Assembly: GCA_019914945.1 (NCBI GenBank)
Contig: CM034101.1
Location: forward strand, 2,119,188 to 2,183,187
From: Typha latifolia
Lineage: Eukaryota; Streptophyta; Magnoliopsida; Poales; Typhaceae
Length of the DNA: 64,000 bases
Reading direction: 5' to 3'
In this document: in pieces, positions 23,245-34,100 of the stretch
Numbering within the stretch: position 1 is the first letter of the stretch
Layout of the letters: every line of letters begins with the position of its first letter
Notes under the pieces: model-generated
What the model saw: only the letters and a program-made list of their open reading frames with translations
What the model was told of the DNA's origin: nothing
Databases searched by the model: none
Position numbers and translations under genes: made by a program

Positions 23245-23858
23245 TAGACTTGATCAAACAGCCCAACCTGCCCGTCCCCGGCCTGACCCAGCCCAGTTTG
23301 GACTGGGCTAAGCTCGGCCCGGACCCGGTTTAGGCTCAGCTCGGCCCGAGCCCGAATTACCCATGGGCGGCACGGGCCATCCCTTTGCCTGCCTAACCCG
23401 GCCCAGAAGTCCGCCCGTTTGGCTCGCAACTAGACCCGCCCGTTCTACTACAGTAGCCCGCCCGCCAGTACTTTGCCTATTTTGCTACAACAATTTACCA
23501 TTGCTACAGTAAAAATATTTTGGTATTGTACTGTTTTGCATTATTTTAAGCACACCTTTAAAATTTTTTAATTTATTTTAATTATTTTTTAAATGGAGGA
23601 ATATAAATATTTTTTTTAAAAAAATAAGCTAATAGTAAAAAAAAAATTCTAAAAATAGCTAAAATGTGGGTTGGGTCGAGTGATTGGTGGGTCAGGCCGG
23701 CTCAGCCCGATTGGCTAGCCCGATCTCTCACAGACCGACGGGCGGTAACGGGCTAGACTATTCTAGCTCGGCTCGAGTAATTGATGGGTTGGACAGTGAA
23801 CAAATACTTAAGCTCGGTTGGCTCAAACCTGGCCCGGCCTGCCCAATGATCATGTCTA
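23245..23858. mobile_element. Non-autonomous hAT-like element, copy 1 (614 bp)
   Basis: Ends are TAGACTTGATCA (left) and the inverse complement TAGACATGATCA (right), a 12-bp terminal inverted repeat with one mismatch. Immediately outside are CCGTCGAT (23237-23244) and CCGTCAAT (23859-23866), an 8-bp target-site duplication with one mismatch, the size made by hAT transposases. Both subterminal regions are packed with GCCCG/CGGGC clusters in opposite orientation, the kind of subterminal motif array seen in Ac-like elements. The core is AT-rich. No transposase frame is present, so any movement would depend on a transposase supplied from elsewhere. The clusters create spurious open frames that I reject as genes. 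Confidence 0.85.
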
Positions 23859-23988
23859 CCGTCAATTATTGGTTGATCTAAATTTGTTAGCCTAATAGTA
23901 TGAAACAAATGCATCCTTTAAGATCTTGGCCATTTCAGCCATTTCTAATCTCTCTGTGGCAGTCTACACTATTGAAATGCCTTCACAC

Positions 23989-24400
23989 TAAAGGTGATCA
24001 TCGGGCGGGTCAGGCCAGATTTGGGCTGAGTTTTTTGGACTGATTAAGTTTAAATATTTGTTACCCGACACAACCAATTACTCGAGTTGGACTGGGCTAG
24101 AATACTATAGTTTGTTATAGCCTACTAGCATATTTGATATCGGGCTTGGATCGAGCGTAATGGGCTGAAATTTATAAAAATATTATATGATATCAGGCCA
24201 AGGATAATAGACCTCTATAAATATATTTTGGCTATCTTTTATAAGAACATATTTATATATTGATATCTAATTTATTAAATAATCGATAAGGAACTAAAAA
24301 ACTTTGGAAATATGTATGTAATGGGTTGGGGCAAAGGCATAACCTGTACCACCCATTACCACGTCGGGCTCAAGCAAGTTAGGCCTAATGATGATCTCTA
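23989..24400. mobile_element. Non-autonomous hAT-like element, copy 2 (412 bp)
   Basis: Ends are TAAAGGTGATCATCGGGC (left) and, in inverse complement, TAGAGATCATCATTAGGC (right). The flanks CTTCACAC (23981-23988) and CTTCACAC (24401-24408) are an exact 8-bp duplication. GGGCTGG/CAGGCC motifs lie under both ends and the middle is AT-rich. It shares the TGATCA-like terminal motif and GGGC subterminal motifs with the larger element 130 bp to the left, but the interiors differ, so the two are related families or diverged members rather than recent copies. It has no coding capacity. Confidence 0.8.
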
Positions 24401-25055
24401 CTTCACACAAAGGACCTTCTTGCCACCAAAGGGTTTCCTGCACCTTCAATCTACTCCTCGAGGGGTAGACAGTCATTTCAAGATCCCCCCTTTTTTGTTT
24501 CACTTCTCAAAAATGATCAGAGCTTCCCAACAACATCCAGTTAGGTGATGTTCAATGTGCAGGGCATGTGGCTTACTTACACCACAAACAACTTTATCCA
24601 CATAAGTTTCTCGCTCTTCTATGCTCATAAAGTTTTGCCATGTTCCTGGCTGGCATGTGCCTGGCACATTGAAGAAGCTATAGATAGCTTAAGTAGATTC
24701 ATTAGATGCTATAGGTCCTACTCGTAATGAAGTGAGTTGGAACTGTTTGACCTATATGCCAGACCTCATGCCCTTGTGGCTGAAGCCTAACCAAACAGAA
24801 TCGGATCTTGAGAAAATAATATAGAAATAAAAATTAATAAGACAGCAAGCACCTCACCTTGTAAAATAAATGAACACCCATCTATGCTACTACTCTTGAT
24901 GGCATTGCCTTCCTCCCTGACCAAGTTCTGGAATGTCTGAGGAAAGCGAGAGATGAAGTTTTATCAATGACCTTCCACCAATTTCTCCCTGATATGCATG
25001 TCTGTGAGTAATAAACAAGATAAGAATGCACATGCCCTTGGTCCCCCCCTAAGCA

Positions 25056-25061
25056 TTTATT
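25056..25061 (-). terminator. Candidate poly(A) signal of the H+-ATPase gene
   Basis: TTTATT on the plus strand reads AATAAA on the gene strand, about 255 bases downstream of the stop codon. This is a usual 3' UTR length for this gene family. Confidence 0.5.
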
Positions 25062-25315
25062 TCTTTGCTACGGTAGGGCACTGTAAGATTCCTCAAAAAA
25101 CTCCAAGATACAAGCAATTAAATTCGCCGCGGAAAAAAAACCTTAGAGCATAATAGAGATATAATAAGTATAGCCACATCTTGAGGGGTAGTGATGAACA
25201 CAAGTCGGTTGAAGTCATTCATTAAATTCACTCATCAGTAGCATCACCAAAACAAAAATTGATCAAAGTTCAGGAGGGATCGGAGTGCCGTCATATTGCA
25301 TCATACTCTGCCTGA

Positions 25316-28300
25316 TCACACGGTGTAGGATTGTTGGATCGTTTCGATGTCCAAGCCCTTCAACCTCACTACAGACTCCACATGTCCTTTGAGTGTATGT
25401 AGCTCCCTGAGCCTGGATATGCAAAATAACATTAGCAGTTAGTTGTTCAGTTGCTTCAATTAATCTTGACTAAAAAGAAACTCCAAGTATCAACTGGATA
25501 AGTTTTAGGATAAATGGAAGATTGTGGTAGTGACAGGAATAGCAGACCCACTCCTGACAATACTAGTCATATAGATCATGGAGTTACTGAAAAACTGATG
25601 GCCAAAACGTGACAGATTGTAAAGCAGTGCACTGTTGGAAGTTTGCAAGTGTTTTATCTGTCAAGATTGTGGTCCTACCTTGCAATCTCAGCTCGCCTTT
25701 TGGCCTCTTCGGCCATCTGATTAAGATCTGTGATGCTGGTCCTCTCACTGAACATCTTGGTGTCAGGTGTTTGCAGACCATGTAGTGTTCTTTGAGCATG
25801 TGCCCACTTGAGCTCCCTTGCTTCCTTGCCAAAATCTTTCTTCCTTGTGAAGGCAATCTGCACAAAGAGAGTATCAATCAATCTAAGTGAGAAGGAAATA
25901 ATCAAACAAGTGTTGTTGTCAGGGTTCCACAGCGTATATTACTCTTTGTTCAAGAACAAGATCCCATGCTCTTCCACTCAGGGCATATCGGGTTAGGAAC
26001 TTAATTATATCAAGTGGAAAGTAGAAAATTATATTGTAAAGCCAAATCACACCAGCCCAGCCCCATCCGATCCCTTTAATTGCAGCAAAACCCCAGTCGG
26101 CATAGACAGCGATCAATGTAGCAATCTGCATGTCCACATGATAATCCATAGGAATAAGATCATCACTGCAATGTGCCTTAGGGCATGTAATGAAGGGGAA
26201 AGAAGAAACTCACCAACTGGGCAACAAAGAAAGCAGTAACAAGCAGCAAACCCGGGCGCTCAACAAAGGACCAACTGCGGGATCGTGTCACAAATATTAG
26301 AGCTTGACTGATCGTACTAACTTGTAGGTAAACTGCAGAAGCAAGCTTTTGGAAGTCATCTTGAGCTGTTTTCTCAAGACTTTCAACTTTAAATATCCGC
26401 TGAAAGATTATCAAAACCCAACAAATTATAACATATGTCAGTGCAAAGATCCACAGTATCTCAGGAAAGAAATACTAAATAAGAAAATTTTATGCAGATT
26501 ATGCATGAACTAGCTGAACTACGCTTTCGATCAAATAGTAGAATGAGAATCCATCATGCAAATAATTTTAGGAGGCATTTTACAGTTAACAAAAGTTTAA
26601 TGGCATGGCTGAGATTTTCTTGGACAGGATTTGATTTAGACTAACTTCAGAAGTCATTTTGCAGTAAAATAACTCTACTATGGTGAATTTTTTTTTTAAC
26701 ATGCTTCTAATATTATGACAGTTTCGCAAGTCATACGGTTCGTACCGGGAAAAAATCAGTTTTATAGGCAGCCCAGAAGAAAATAACAGTCATCACTGCT
26801 AGATAACCACCAAGGATGATTCCGGTTGCAAAAATCTCAGCCAGCTTCCAGCTGTCAGGGAAAGGAGATGGTTTCACCCTGTCCTTTGATATAGTCATGA
26901 TGGTACCTGTAAAAAAGGAGCAAGTACTTTGAGAATAGTAGTTCACATTTTATGTAAAGAAAAGTGAACAAAAACAGCAGAACAGACAACAAAAAAGGTG
27001 ACCTATAAGAGAGAGAAGAAACCAGTAGTCAGCTGGACAAATTTACTAAGTATTACCATCATTGAGAATTGCTATGATCAGGACCATAAACGGTGGAAAG
27101 TCGAACTTCCAGATGAGAGCAAGCAGCATAAAGCCAAGCTGTTGCAACAAGGATATAAACCAATAACATTAATCCTCAACACTACTACCAGACAAAAGAA
27201 ATGAACAAATTCTTGTTACAAAAATGAAAGTTCATGGTTTTGAAACCAATGAAGATTCTTAGTAAATCCCGAGTGGTATTTCCCAAGGTAGCCACCAATA
27301 AGTATCTATTTAGCGGTGTGAGTTAATATCCTCATGAACAATTATATATATTTTTAGTCCAATGCTGTTACCATAAAAGTTTAAATAAAGCCACATAAAG
27401 TCACCAGGGATACTTGGACATGATAAGTTAGATGGAAGCAGCTATATCAAAATTCTAAGGCCACAAGAGAGCATACCACAATACGGATGGTAATTGAGAC
27501 TGCATAGATCTGCAGCAAAGAAGAAACTTCAGCCTAATAGCTTAAGCAAAATAACCAGAGAAGATCACTGACATATGATCATAGACACAACTTACAGTAT
27601 AGTTCTTCATCCGCTGAAAAATTGCACGACTAGTCAGCACAGCACTGATAATCACACTCAAACCGGGTTCTGTAAGAACAATATCAGAAGCACTACGAGC
27701 TGCATCAGTTGCATCTGCAACTGCTATCCCAATATCAGCTTTTTTTAGGGCTGGAGCATCATTTACTCCATCACCAGTCATGCCACAAATATGCTTCCTT
27801 GCTTGCAAACGCTTAACAATCTCATACTTATGTTCTGAAAATTGAAAGACATGGATTTATGTCCGCAACGGATTTGAATGGCGTAGCCAATCCAAAAAGA
27901 AACTAATCAACCCCATCATAGAAGGTGCAACTAAACAATATGAAAGAAACTAAAAACAATGGTACCTGGAAATACTCCAGCAAAACCATCAGCCTTCTCA
28001 ATTAGTTCATCAATTGGCAAAGCAGCTATTGACTCGTCCTTGTTCTGGCCCAACAAAGCAGATGATGGATACATATTTGTACCCATTCCCAAACGACGAC
28101 CTGTTTCCTTCCCTATCGCCAGCTGATCACCTATTGCAAATGCAAAGACCTTGTCCAACTTAGGCAACTATCAACAAATTAACTTGCAATTAAAAAAGAG
28201 GACAGGCCTATCTATATCTAGTATAAGATTACTCTCACCCAGAAACTAGGTGCTCATATTCATGAACCAAAAGCACTTGAGAATGGCAGCAACGAGATGT

Positions 28301-31113
28301 CAGCTAACAAGAAACTAAAAATAAACCATATCTTTATGGGCTTTGCACACCTGTAATCATCTTGACATTGACGCCAAGATTGAGTGCCCTCCTTATTGTT
28401 TCTGCACTGTCATGTCTGGGGGGATCAAAAAGTGGCATGAGACCAACAAACTGCCATGGTCCTCCAGAACTTTCTTTCCTCCCTTCTGGAACTTCCTGCA
28501 TACCAAACAAATTAAAACTGTGAAAACTGACACAAAGAAGAATAAATGCATCACAAAGTGACCAAACTACTGCACTATGAAAGAGCACAGGTAAGATGAT
28601 TAATAGAATGATAAAAAAAAATTCACCTGACGTGCCACAGCAAGCGACCGAAGGCCACGCTCTGCAAACTTATCGATCACAGCATGAACCCTGCGCTCTA
28701 TCTCTGACCTATTATGTGCTAAGTTGAGAATCTGCAGCCCAAGTAGAATAATCAATAGAAGCCAGCAACAAATGTGGATTTTGGAGGATATATGCAAACC
28801 ATTACTAATAGGAGGCATTCATAAATGGCCAAATATCAGTACCTGTTCTGGTGCACCTTTGCTAACCCGATGCATTTTTCCATCACTATCAATGTAGGTC
28901 AAAGCAGTTCTTTTGTCCGTAGGATTAAATGGCAGAAAGTGGACCTCTTGAATACCAGCTCGTGCCTATGGTAGCAACCAGAGAGGTTGAGGTTAAAAAT
29001 TCAATGTATAGAGGAATAGGACAGGAGAATGACAAAGCTTCTATTCACCTCCTTTGGGTCAGCTAGCATCCCAACTATTGCAGTGTCTATAGCATCTTGA
29101 TTTTCAGTTCGTGAAGCTCTCGCAGCCATTAGAATTACTTGGTCCTGGGTTACTCCTTTTGCAAAAACCTAACAAATGTAGTTAACATGTACATGTATCA
29201 GAGCAAGAATAATAAGAGTTTCTAAAATATAACACACAATGTCTGGTAAATCTGACCTCAACAAGATTCTTGTCCACAGTGAGCTTATTCAAAGTCAGCG
29301 TTCCAGTTTTATCACTACAAAGAACATCCATGCCGGCCATCTCTTCAATTGCAGTCATTCTCTTTGTGATAGCTCCCTGCACAAAGTCGCAGTCATTCTC
29401 AGAAGTAATGCAGCTTTCTTCTCAAGAACTTGTTCAAATTGTAAATTCATGACAAAATGTAGTAACAGAGAGCCCACAAAATTTTCTAATCTAACCTGTT
29501 GTGCTAAACGATGGGATCCGATAGCCATTGTGACAGAAAGAACTGTTGGCATGGCTATGGGAATGCCTCCAATGAGAAGAACCAACAGATTGTCAATTCC
29601 TGGACGATAGTCTCTGTGTTGGATAGGATACATCACGATGATCTCCACAAACATTCCTACTGCAATCGAACAAATACAGAAGTTTCCAATAGACGTCAAG
29701 ACCTGCATGGCAAATGGAAAGCAAGAAGTAACCATGATTATATCGTAGAGCACAAAATATCAGAAAGATGGAGAATAGCAAAGGCAAAATTTTCTCCAAC
29801 TTGCCTTTTGGAAATGGCCAACTTGGTTGGTAGAGTCGACAAGATGTGCAGCCTTCCCAAAGAAGGTGTGGACGCCGGTGGCGATGACAACAGCTTCAAT
29901 CTCACCCTGCTTGCATGTTGAACCAGAATAGACACCATCACCAGGACCTTTTGTAACTGGCAGTGATTCTCCAGTGAGAGCAGACTGCAAAACAGCATTA
30001 AGGTAGAATTTGATCCAACTGCAGATTAAGAATCAAAAGAATGACAAAAAATACCTGATCAATTTTCAACGGATCCCCGTCAAGAAGGCGAGCATCTGCA
30101 GGGACAATATCCCCCAATTTGATGCTAATAATGTCCCCAGGGACGAGGACTGCTGCTTCCTCCTCACTCCACCGGCCATCTCTAAGCACCTATATTCATC
30201 TCTAGTCAGGAGTAAAAATATAACCTAAAACTTTTATTAATTTATTTATTATTCAATTTATGGTTTCCAATACAGGTACTTGAATAACAAAAAGTGGAAG
30301 AGCAAATAATACAACTTCGGATCAAACCTTGGCTTTTGGGGCGAGCCGAGCCATGAGCGCTGCTGCAGCATTGCCAGCATTGTTCTCCTCAATGAAGCTG
30401 ATCGTCGAGTTGATAAAAAGCAGGGTGATGATACCCACAAAATCTTGCCAATCCGGCGGCTTCCCCTGATCAAAGAACCATATAGGATATCTCAAATTAC
30501 TGTGCCAATAATTTTATCAACAAAATTGCAATACTTATATATGACAACAAATAAGAAAGGAGACAAAAAAGTAACAGATAAAAATGAGATTTTGATCTTC
30601 CAGAGACTCTCACCCCTCCATTGGCAAGGGCGATGGCCATGATAGCCGCAGCCTCCATGACCCAAGACAAGGGATTCCACATGAACCCTAAAAATTTCAA
30701 AAACTTGCTCTCCTGCAACCGAAATAAAAAATCAAACAAGTTCAGAAACAAAAAAAAATATTTTTTTTTTTGTGGAGAAATAGACAATTCCTCCCCAAAA
30801 AAACACCCAAAGAGAGTAACCAAAGGTTCCACCTTCTTCTCCTCGAGCTTGTTCTGGCCAAAGATAGCGAGCCGCTGCTCCGCCTGCTCGGTGGTGAGCC
30901 CCTCGTGGCTGCATCGGAGGTTCTCGAACACCTCCTCCAACGGTATGTTCTCCTGCCAATTCCCCACAAACCCGGCAAAGATTTACTCCCGTATCAACAA
31001 AACCCGTTAACCTATCAAGAAGTAGAAGGAGAACCAAAAATGGCCTTTTAAAGGCGTACCAAATCGACTGCTTCTTTGAGGACGGCGTCCAAAGTTGCCT
31101 CCTTTTCCCCCAT
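25316..31113 (-). CDS. AHA: Plasma-membrane H+-ATPase, AHA4/AHA11-like (21 exons, 956 aa)
   Basis: Exons, in gene order: 31060-31113, 30833-30952, 30614-30712, 30328-30465, 30055-30189, 29805-29984, 29496-29702, 29257-29376, 29049-29168, 28843-28965, 28627-28731, 28351-28495, 27966-28130, 27834-27596, 27477-27509, 27057-27138, 26746-26906, 26214-26399, 25943-26125, 25679-25857, 25316-25412. The product is a P3A ATPase that exports protons to energise the plasma membrane. Visible landmarks are TGES (186-189, dephosphorylation loop), DKTGT with the phosphorylated Asp333, TGDGVND (590-596, hinge) and the transmembrane ILND ending at Asp688, equivalent to the proton-binding Asp684 of AHA2. The autoinhibitory C-terminal tail ends QQSYTV: penultimate Thr955 is the phosphorylation-dependent 14-3-3 site. 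The [20 protein letters not shown] start resembles AHA4/AHA11. All introns are GT-AG except intron 6, which is GC-AG. Confidence 0.97.
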
Positions 31114-31137
31114 CTTTTCTCTCTCTTTCTCTCTAGA
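31114..31137 (-). promoter_or_regulatory. GA-rich 5' leader of the H+-ATPase gene
   Basis: Just upstream of the start codon the gene strand is a purine run of AGAGAG/AAAGAGAG units. A second, perfect GA repeat lies at about 31275-31293. Such GA tracts are frequent in plant leaders. H+-ATPase leaders often carry upstream ORFs; I did not find a convincing one here. Confidence 0.4.
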
Positions 31138-34100
31138 ACTCGAACTCCTCTGCCACTGCTGCTGGTGATGGGAAGTTATAAGAGAAAGAAGAATATAATA
31201 AGAAATATGATGGAATCAAGACCGTGGTCTGTGGCTTTTGGATGGGAGAGGTCATGTGGACTTGGAGAAGGGTCTAGAGAGAGAGAGAGAGAGAAGGAAG
31301 CGAGTTTACCCACCACCCAACACCACAAATCCCACCCACCCCACCCCCACTGTGAGCAGGTAGCACTACATCATCTACACAGCCAGTTGCATGAATTGTC
31401 TACATCTCATATACTTGACAGCTTGCGGCTGGCTGCTCCATCAATCAAACCAACTATTGTACTTGGCAGGTACATCACCCACTTCATTGCTATCCTCCTC
31501 CTCATTTAATTACATTAATTCCTATAGTTATCTGCTTCCTTTAATGTAATTTACTGTTAATTTATTCCGACCTTATTTTCCTTAAACTCCTTTCTGAGAT
31601 TTGATCTTCTTTCTTTTTTTTCCCAATTTGAAATGGGCAAAAAAAAAAAAAAAAAAAAAAGTGGATGGGGATGTAAGACATGGAGCAGCTAGTGTTATCA
31701 TTAAACTTAGGCCATCTTCATTTATAACCCTTGGACTATATGTGCATGTGGGTCTTCTGAATGTAATCCATGTGGATCTACACTACTTTTTTAATGATTT
31801 AATTTCAATGAAGCATTTCTACTTCACTCTGGAGTGTTTGATTACTAGAAATTCTAGTAAAAAAAAATATATTTACTTTTATAAACTTCTTCTCTGCTTA
31901 TAATATTTAGTTGTAGAAAATAAATAGCCAAAGGAGCAAATCATTTCAGAAGAATAAAATTGACTATAATTTTTAAAAAAAAGTAGAATGAAAATAGTCA
32001 AACTTGCATACTTTGTATTGATAATAAAGTTAAAACAAGCAGGGCTTTAATGTCCTTTATAGTATGCTTGTCTTCCAGTGTGTGATTGGGAGGTCATACA
32101 TTGCAGGTTAAGAGTGTAATTAATGCAAGAAATGAAAAATATAATAATTAGCAGTAAAGTCATAGGTGCGGTTGTAATCTCATATCTTAATGAACATCAG
32201 GGACATGAAGTGATTAAAATAATTAAAAATAAAAAACTCGATGTATGAAGTAATTTGAAACTAAATTTAATAGCATCTTGTGCGTCAGATGTCAGTATAT
32301 ATATATAGCATCTTTTAAGGGATCATTTATTGATCCTTCTAGCATAACTTATCATATTTAGTTAGCTAACACCGACCAACTTTCTATACATTTAATTATC
32401 ATTAAAAAATATATATAGTTGACATGCAGAGTTTTTGGCTTAACTAGTCAACTACTAAGCTTATTTACTCAAATAAATGACACAATATAGGTCTGTTTTA
32501 TTATAGTTGTCAGCAAATACTTATTTATCGGCGCTTTAATTTTAGATAGAAATACTATTTAAAAATGTTAAATAATTCAGCATTTTATTAGTAAAAAAAT
32601 AGATAAAATTTAAAACTAAAATTTAGAGGAGCTATTATTCTTTCTTGTTTTTTTTGTAAATAATTTTAAGCGCAATTAGGGGCAAGAAATCGCAACATCA
32701 TTCTATCCCATTAATCATTTCCATAATGGATAAGATGCTGGGACTAATCTAAAAGCATTTTACTTAAATATATGTTCCTTTTATATTAAGTTTGAAATTT
32801 AATCTATTTTGATAAATAGAAAAATTCGGATTAGTGGTCAAAATCTCTTTGCTCATGTATTCCAACATACATAATCCAACATATATCTTTGTCAAATCGG
32901 ATTCTTCTTTCTTGAAGCAAAGTTTTCGTACATCACTACTAGTCTTCAACCTTTTGTCTTTCGGTTAAAAGCTCTCATCCAACCAAAATGGAGCCCATCA
33001 TGGACTCTAGGTTGGCCAACCAAACATTATACTAAGATAGGTGAGATTAGACAACTCTAATCCACTTAGGCCACTATATAAGTAAATACGCCAAGTAAAT
33101 TAATTTTTAATACCCATAACAAATTAAAAGGTTGTGATTAAAAAAAAAAAAAAGAAGTTAATTAATTGTTATAAAAATGAAAATAATAATAATAAAAAAA
33201 TCCCACCGAAAAAGAATAAACTCGAGTAAAGAGACAGATGAGGGAGGTCGTATCAATTAATCACATACCACTCACTGTTTGGTGGACAATGAATGATTCA
33301 AAAAGAATAGTATAAGAAAGCGGGTACAAAGCGAGGTACAATTCCGTAGTTACGGTCACAAGACTCCGTTGGCAGCCCAGCCCTTATCATTCGCTGGTCA
33401 AGTTTCCGAGTCCTCCTCTCGGTGGTAATTACTTATAAATATAGAAAAATCAGATTAATTATTTGTTTAACTTATAAAAAAAAAATTATATAACTAAACC
33501 TAATTTTAATTAAAAAAAAAGTATTTATATGTATATATATATATCCTATATTATAAGGTAAGAATAAGGCCGAAATATAGGCCCGATAGATAGTCCGAAT
33601 AATAATCTGACTGAGTTGTTGGTGGAGCATGAACAATTTATGTCTCTAGTGGGAAGAAATAAAAATGATCTAAATTTTGGTGCAGCCACGTGGTATGCTT
33701 GTTCCGGCGGGACCCACTTCGCGGTGTGTCTCATTGGGTCACGAAGTTAGGTCCAGGAACGGCGTCAACGACCCGTAAGGGCTACGTCTAGTGGATCAGG
33801 CAAGACGTCAGTCACAGAATTAATTAGAGCGACGTTAACGAGTCTAAGTGACGCGTGTAATTTGCCGAGGAGGGCCGTGTGGATTGGGTGAAGTCGCTGT
33901 TCGCTGATAGGCCAGCAACATCGGGAGGGGCGGGGCGGGGAGTTCTTGGTGGCGCGGGACCGCCGCCAAAGGCCAGCTCACGGACGTACGGAGATCTGCG
34001 CGCACCGTTTAATTTCCTCCGTACCAAGTGTTGGGCGTACGGAGATTCTTGGTTGGAAATATAGATACGTATTACAAGTTAATAAATTTATTGTCATGTC

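Larger units (their letters stand above)
22614..25315. other. Spacer between convergent oxidoreductase and H+-ATPase genes
   Basis: The two genes face each other, so this spacer holds two 3' ends and no obvious promoter. It contains the oxidoreductase 3' flank with an AATAAA at 22972-22977, two hAT-like insertions (separate entries) and the H+-ATPase 3' flank with a minus-strand AATAAA at 25056-25061. A GT...AG pair near 22817-22920 could be a 3'-leader intron. I see no further gene. Confidence 0.6.

Noticed and set aside
23244..23881. Open frames on both strands rich in Arg, Gly and Pro
   Set aside because: They come from the GCCCG/CGGGC arrays of the hAT-like element and change frame with no protein-like pattern.
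31637..31658. Long A-run as the tail of a retroposed gene or SINE
   Set aside because: No RNA polymerase III boxes, gene fragment or flanking duplication could be found around it.
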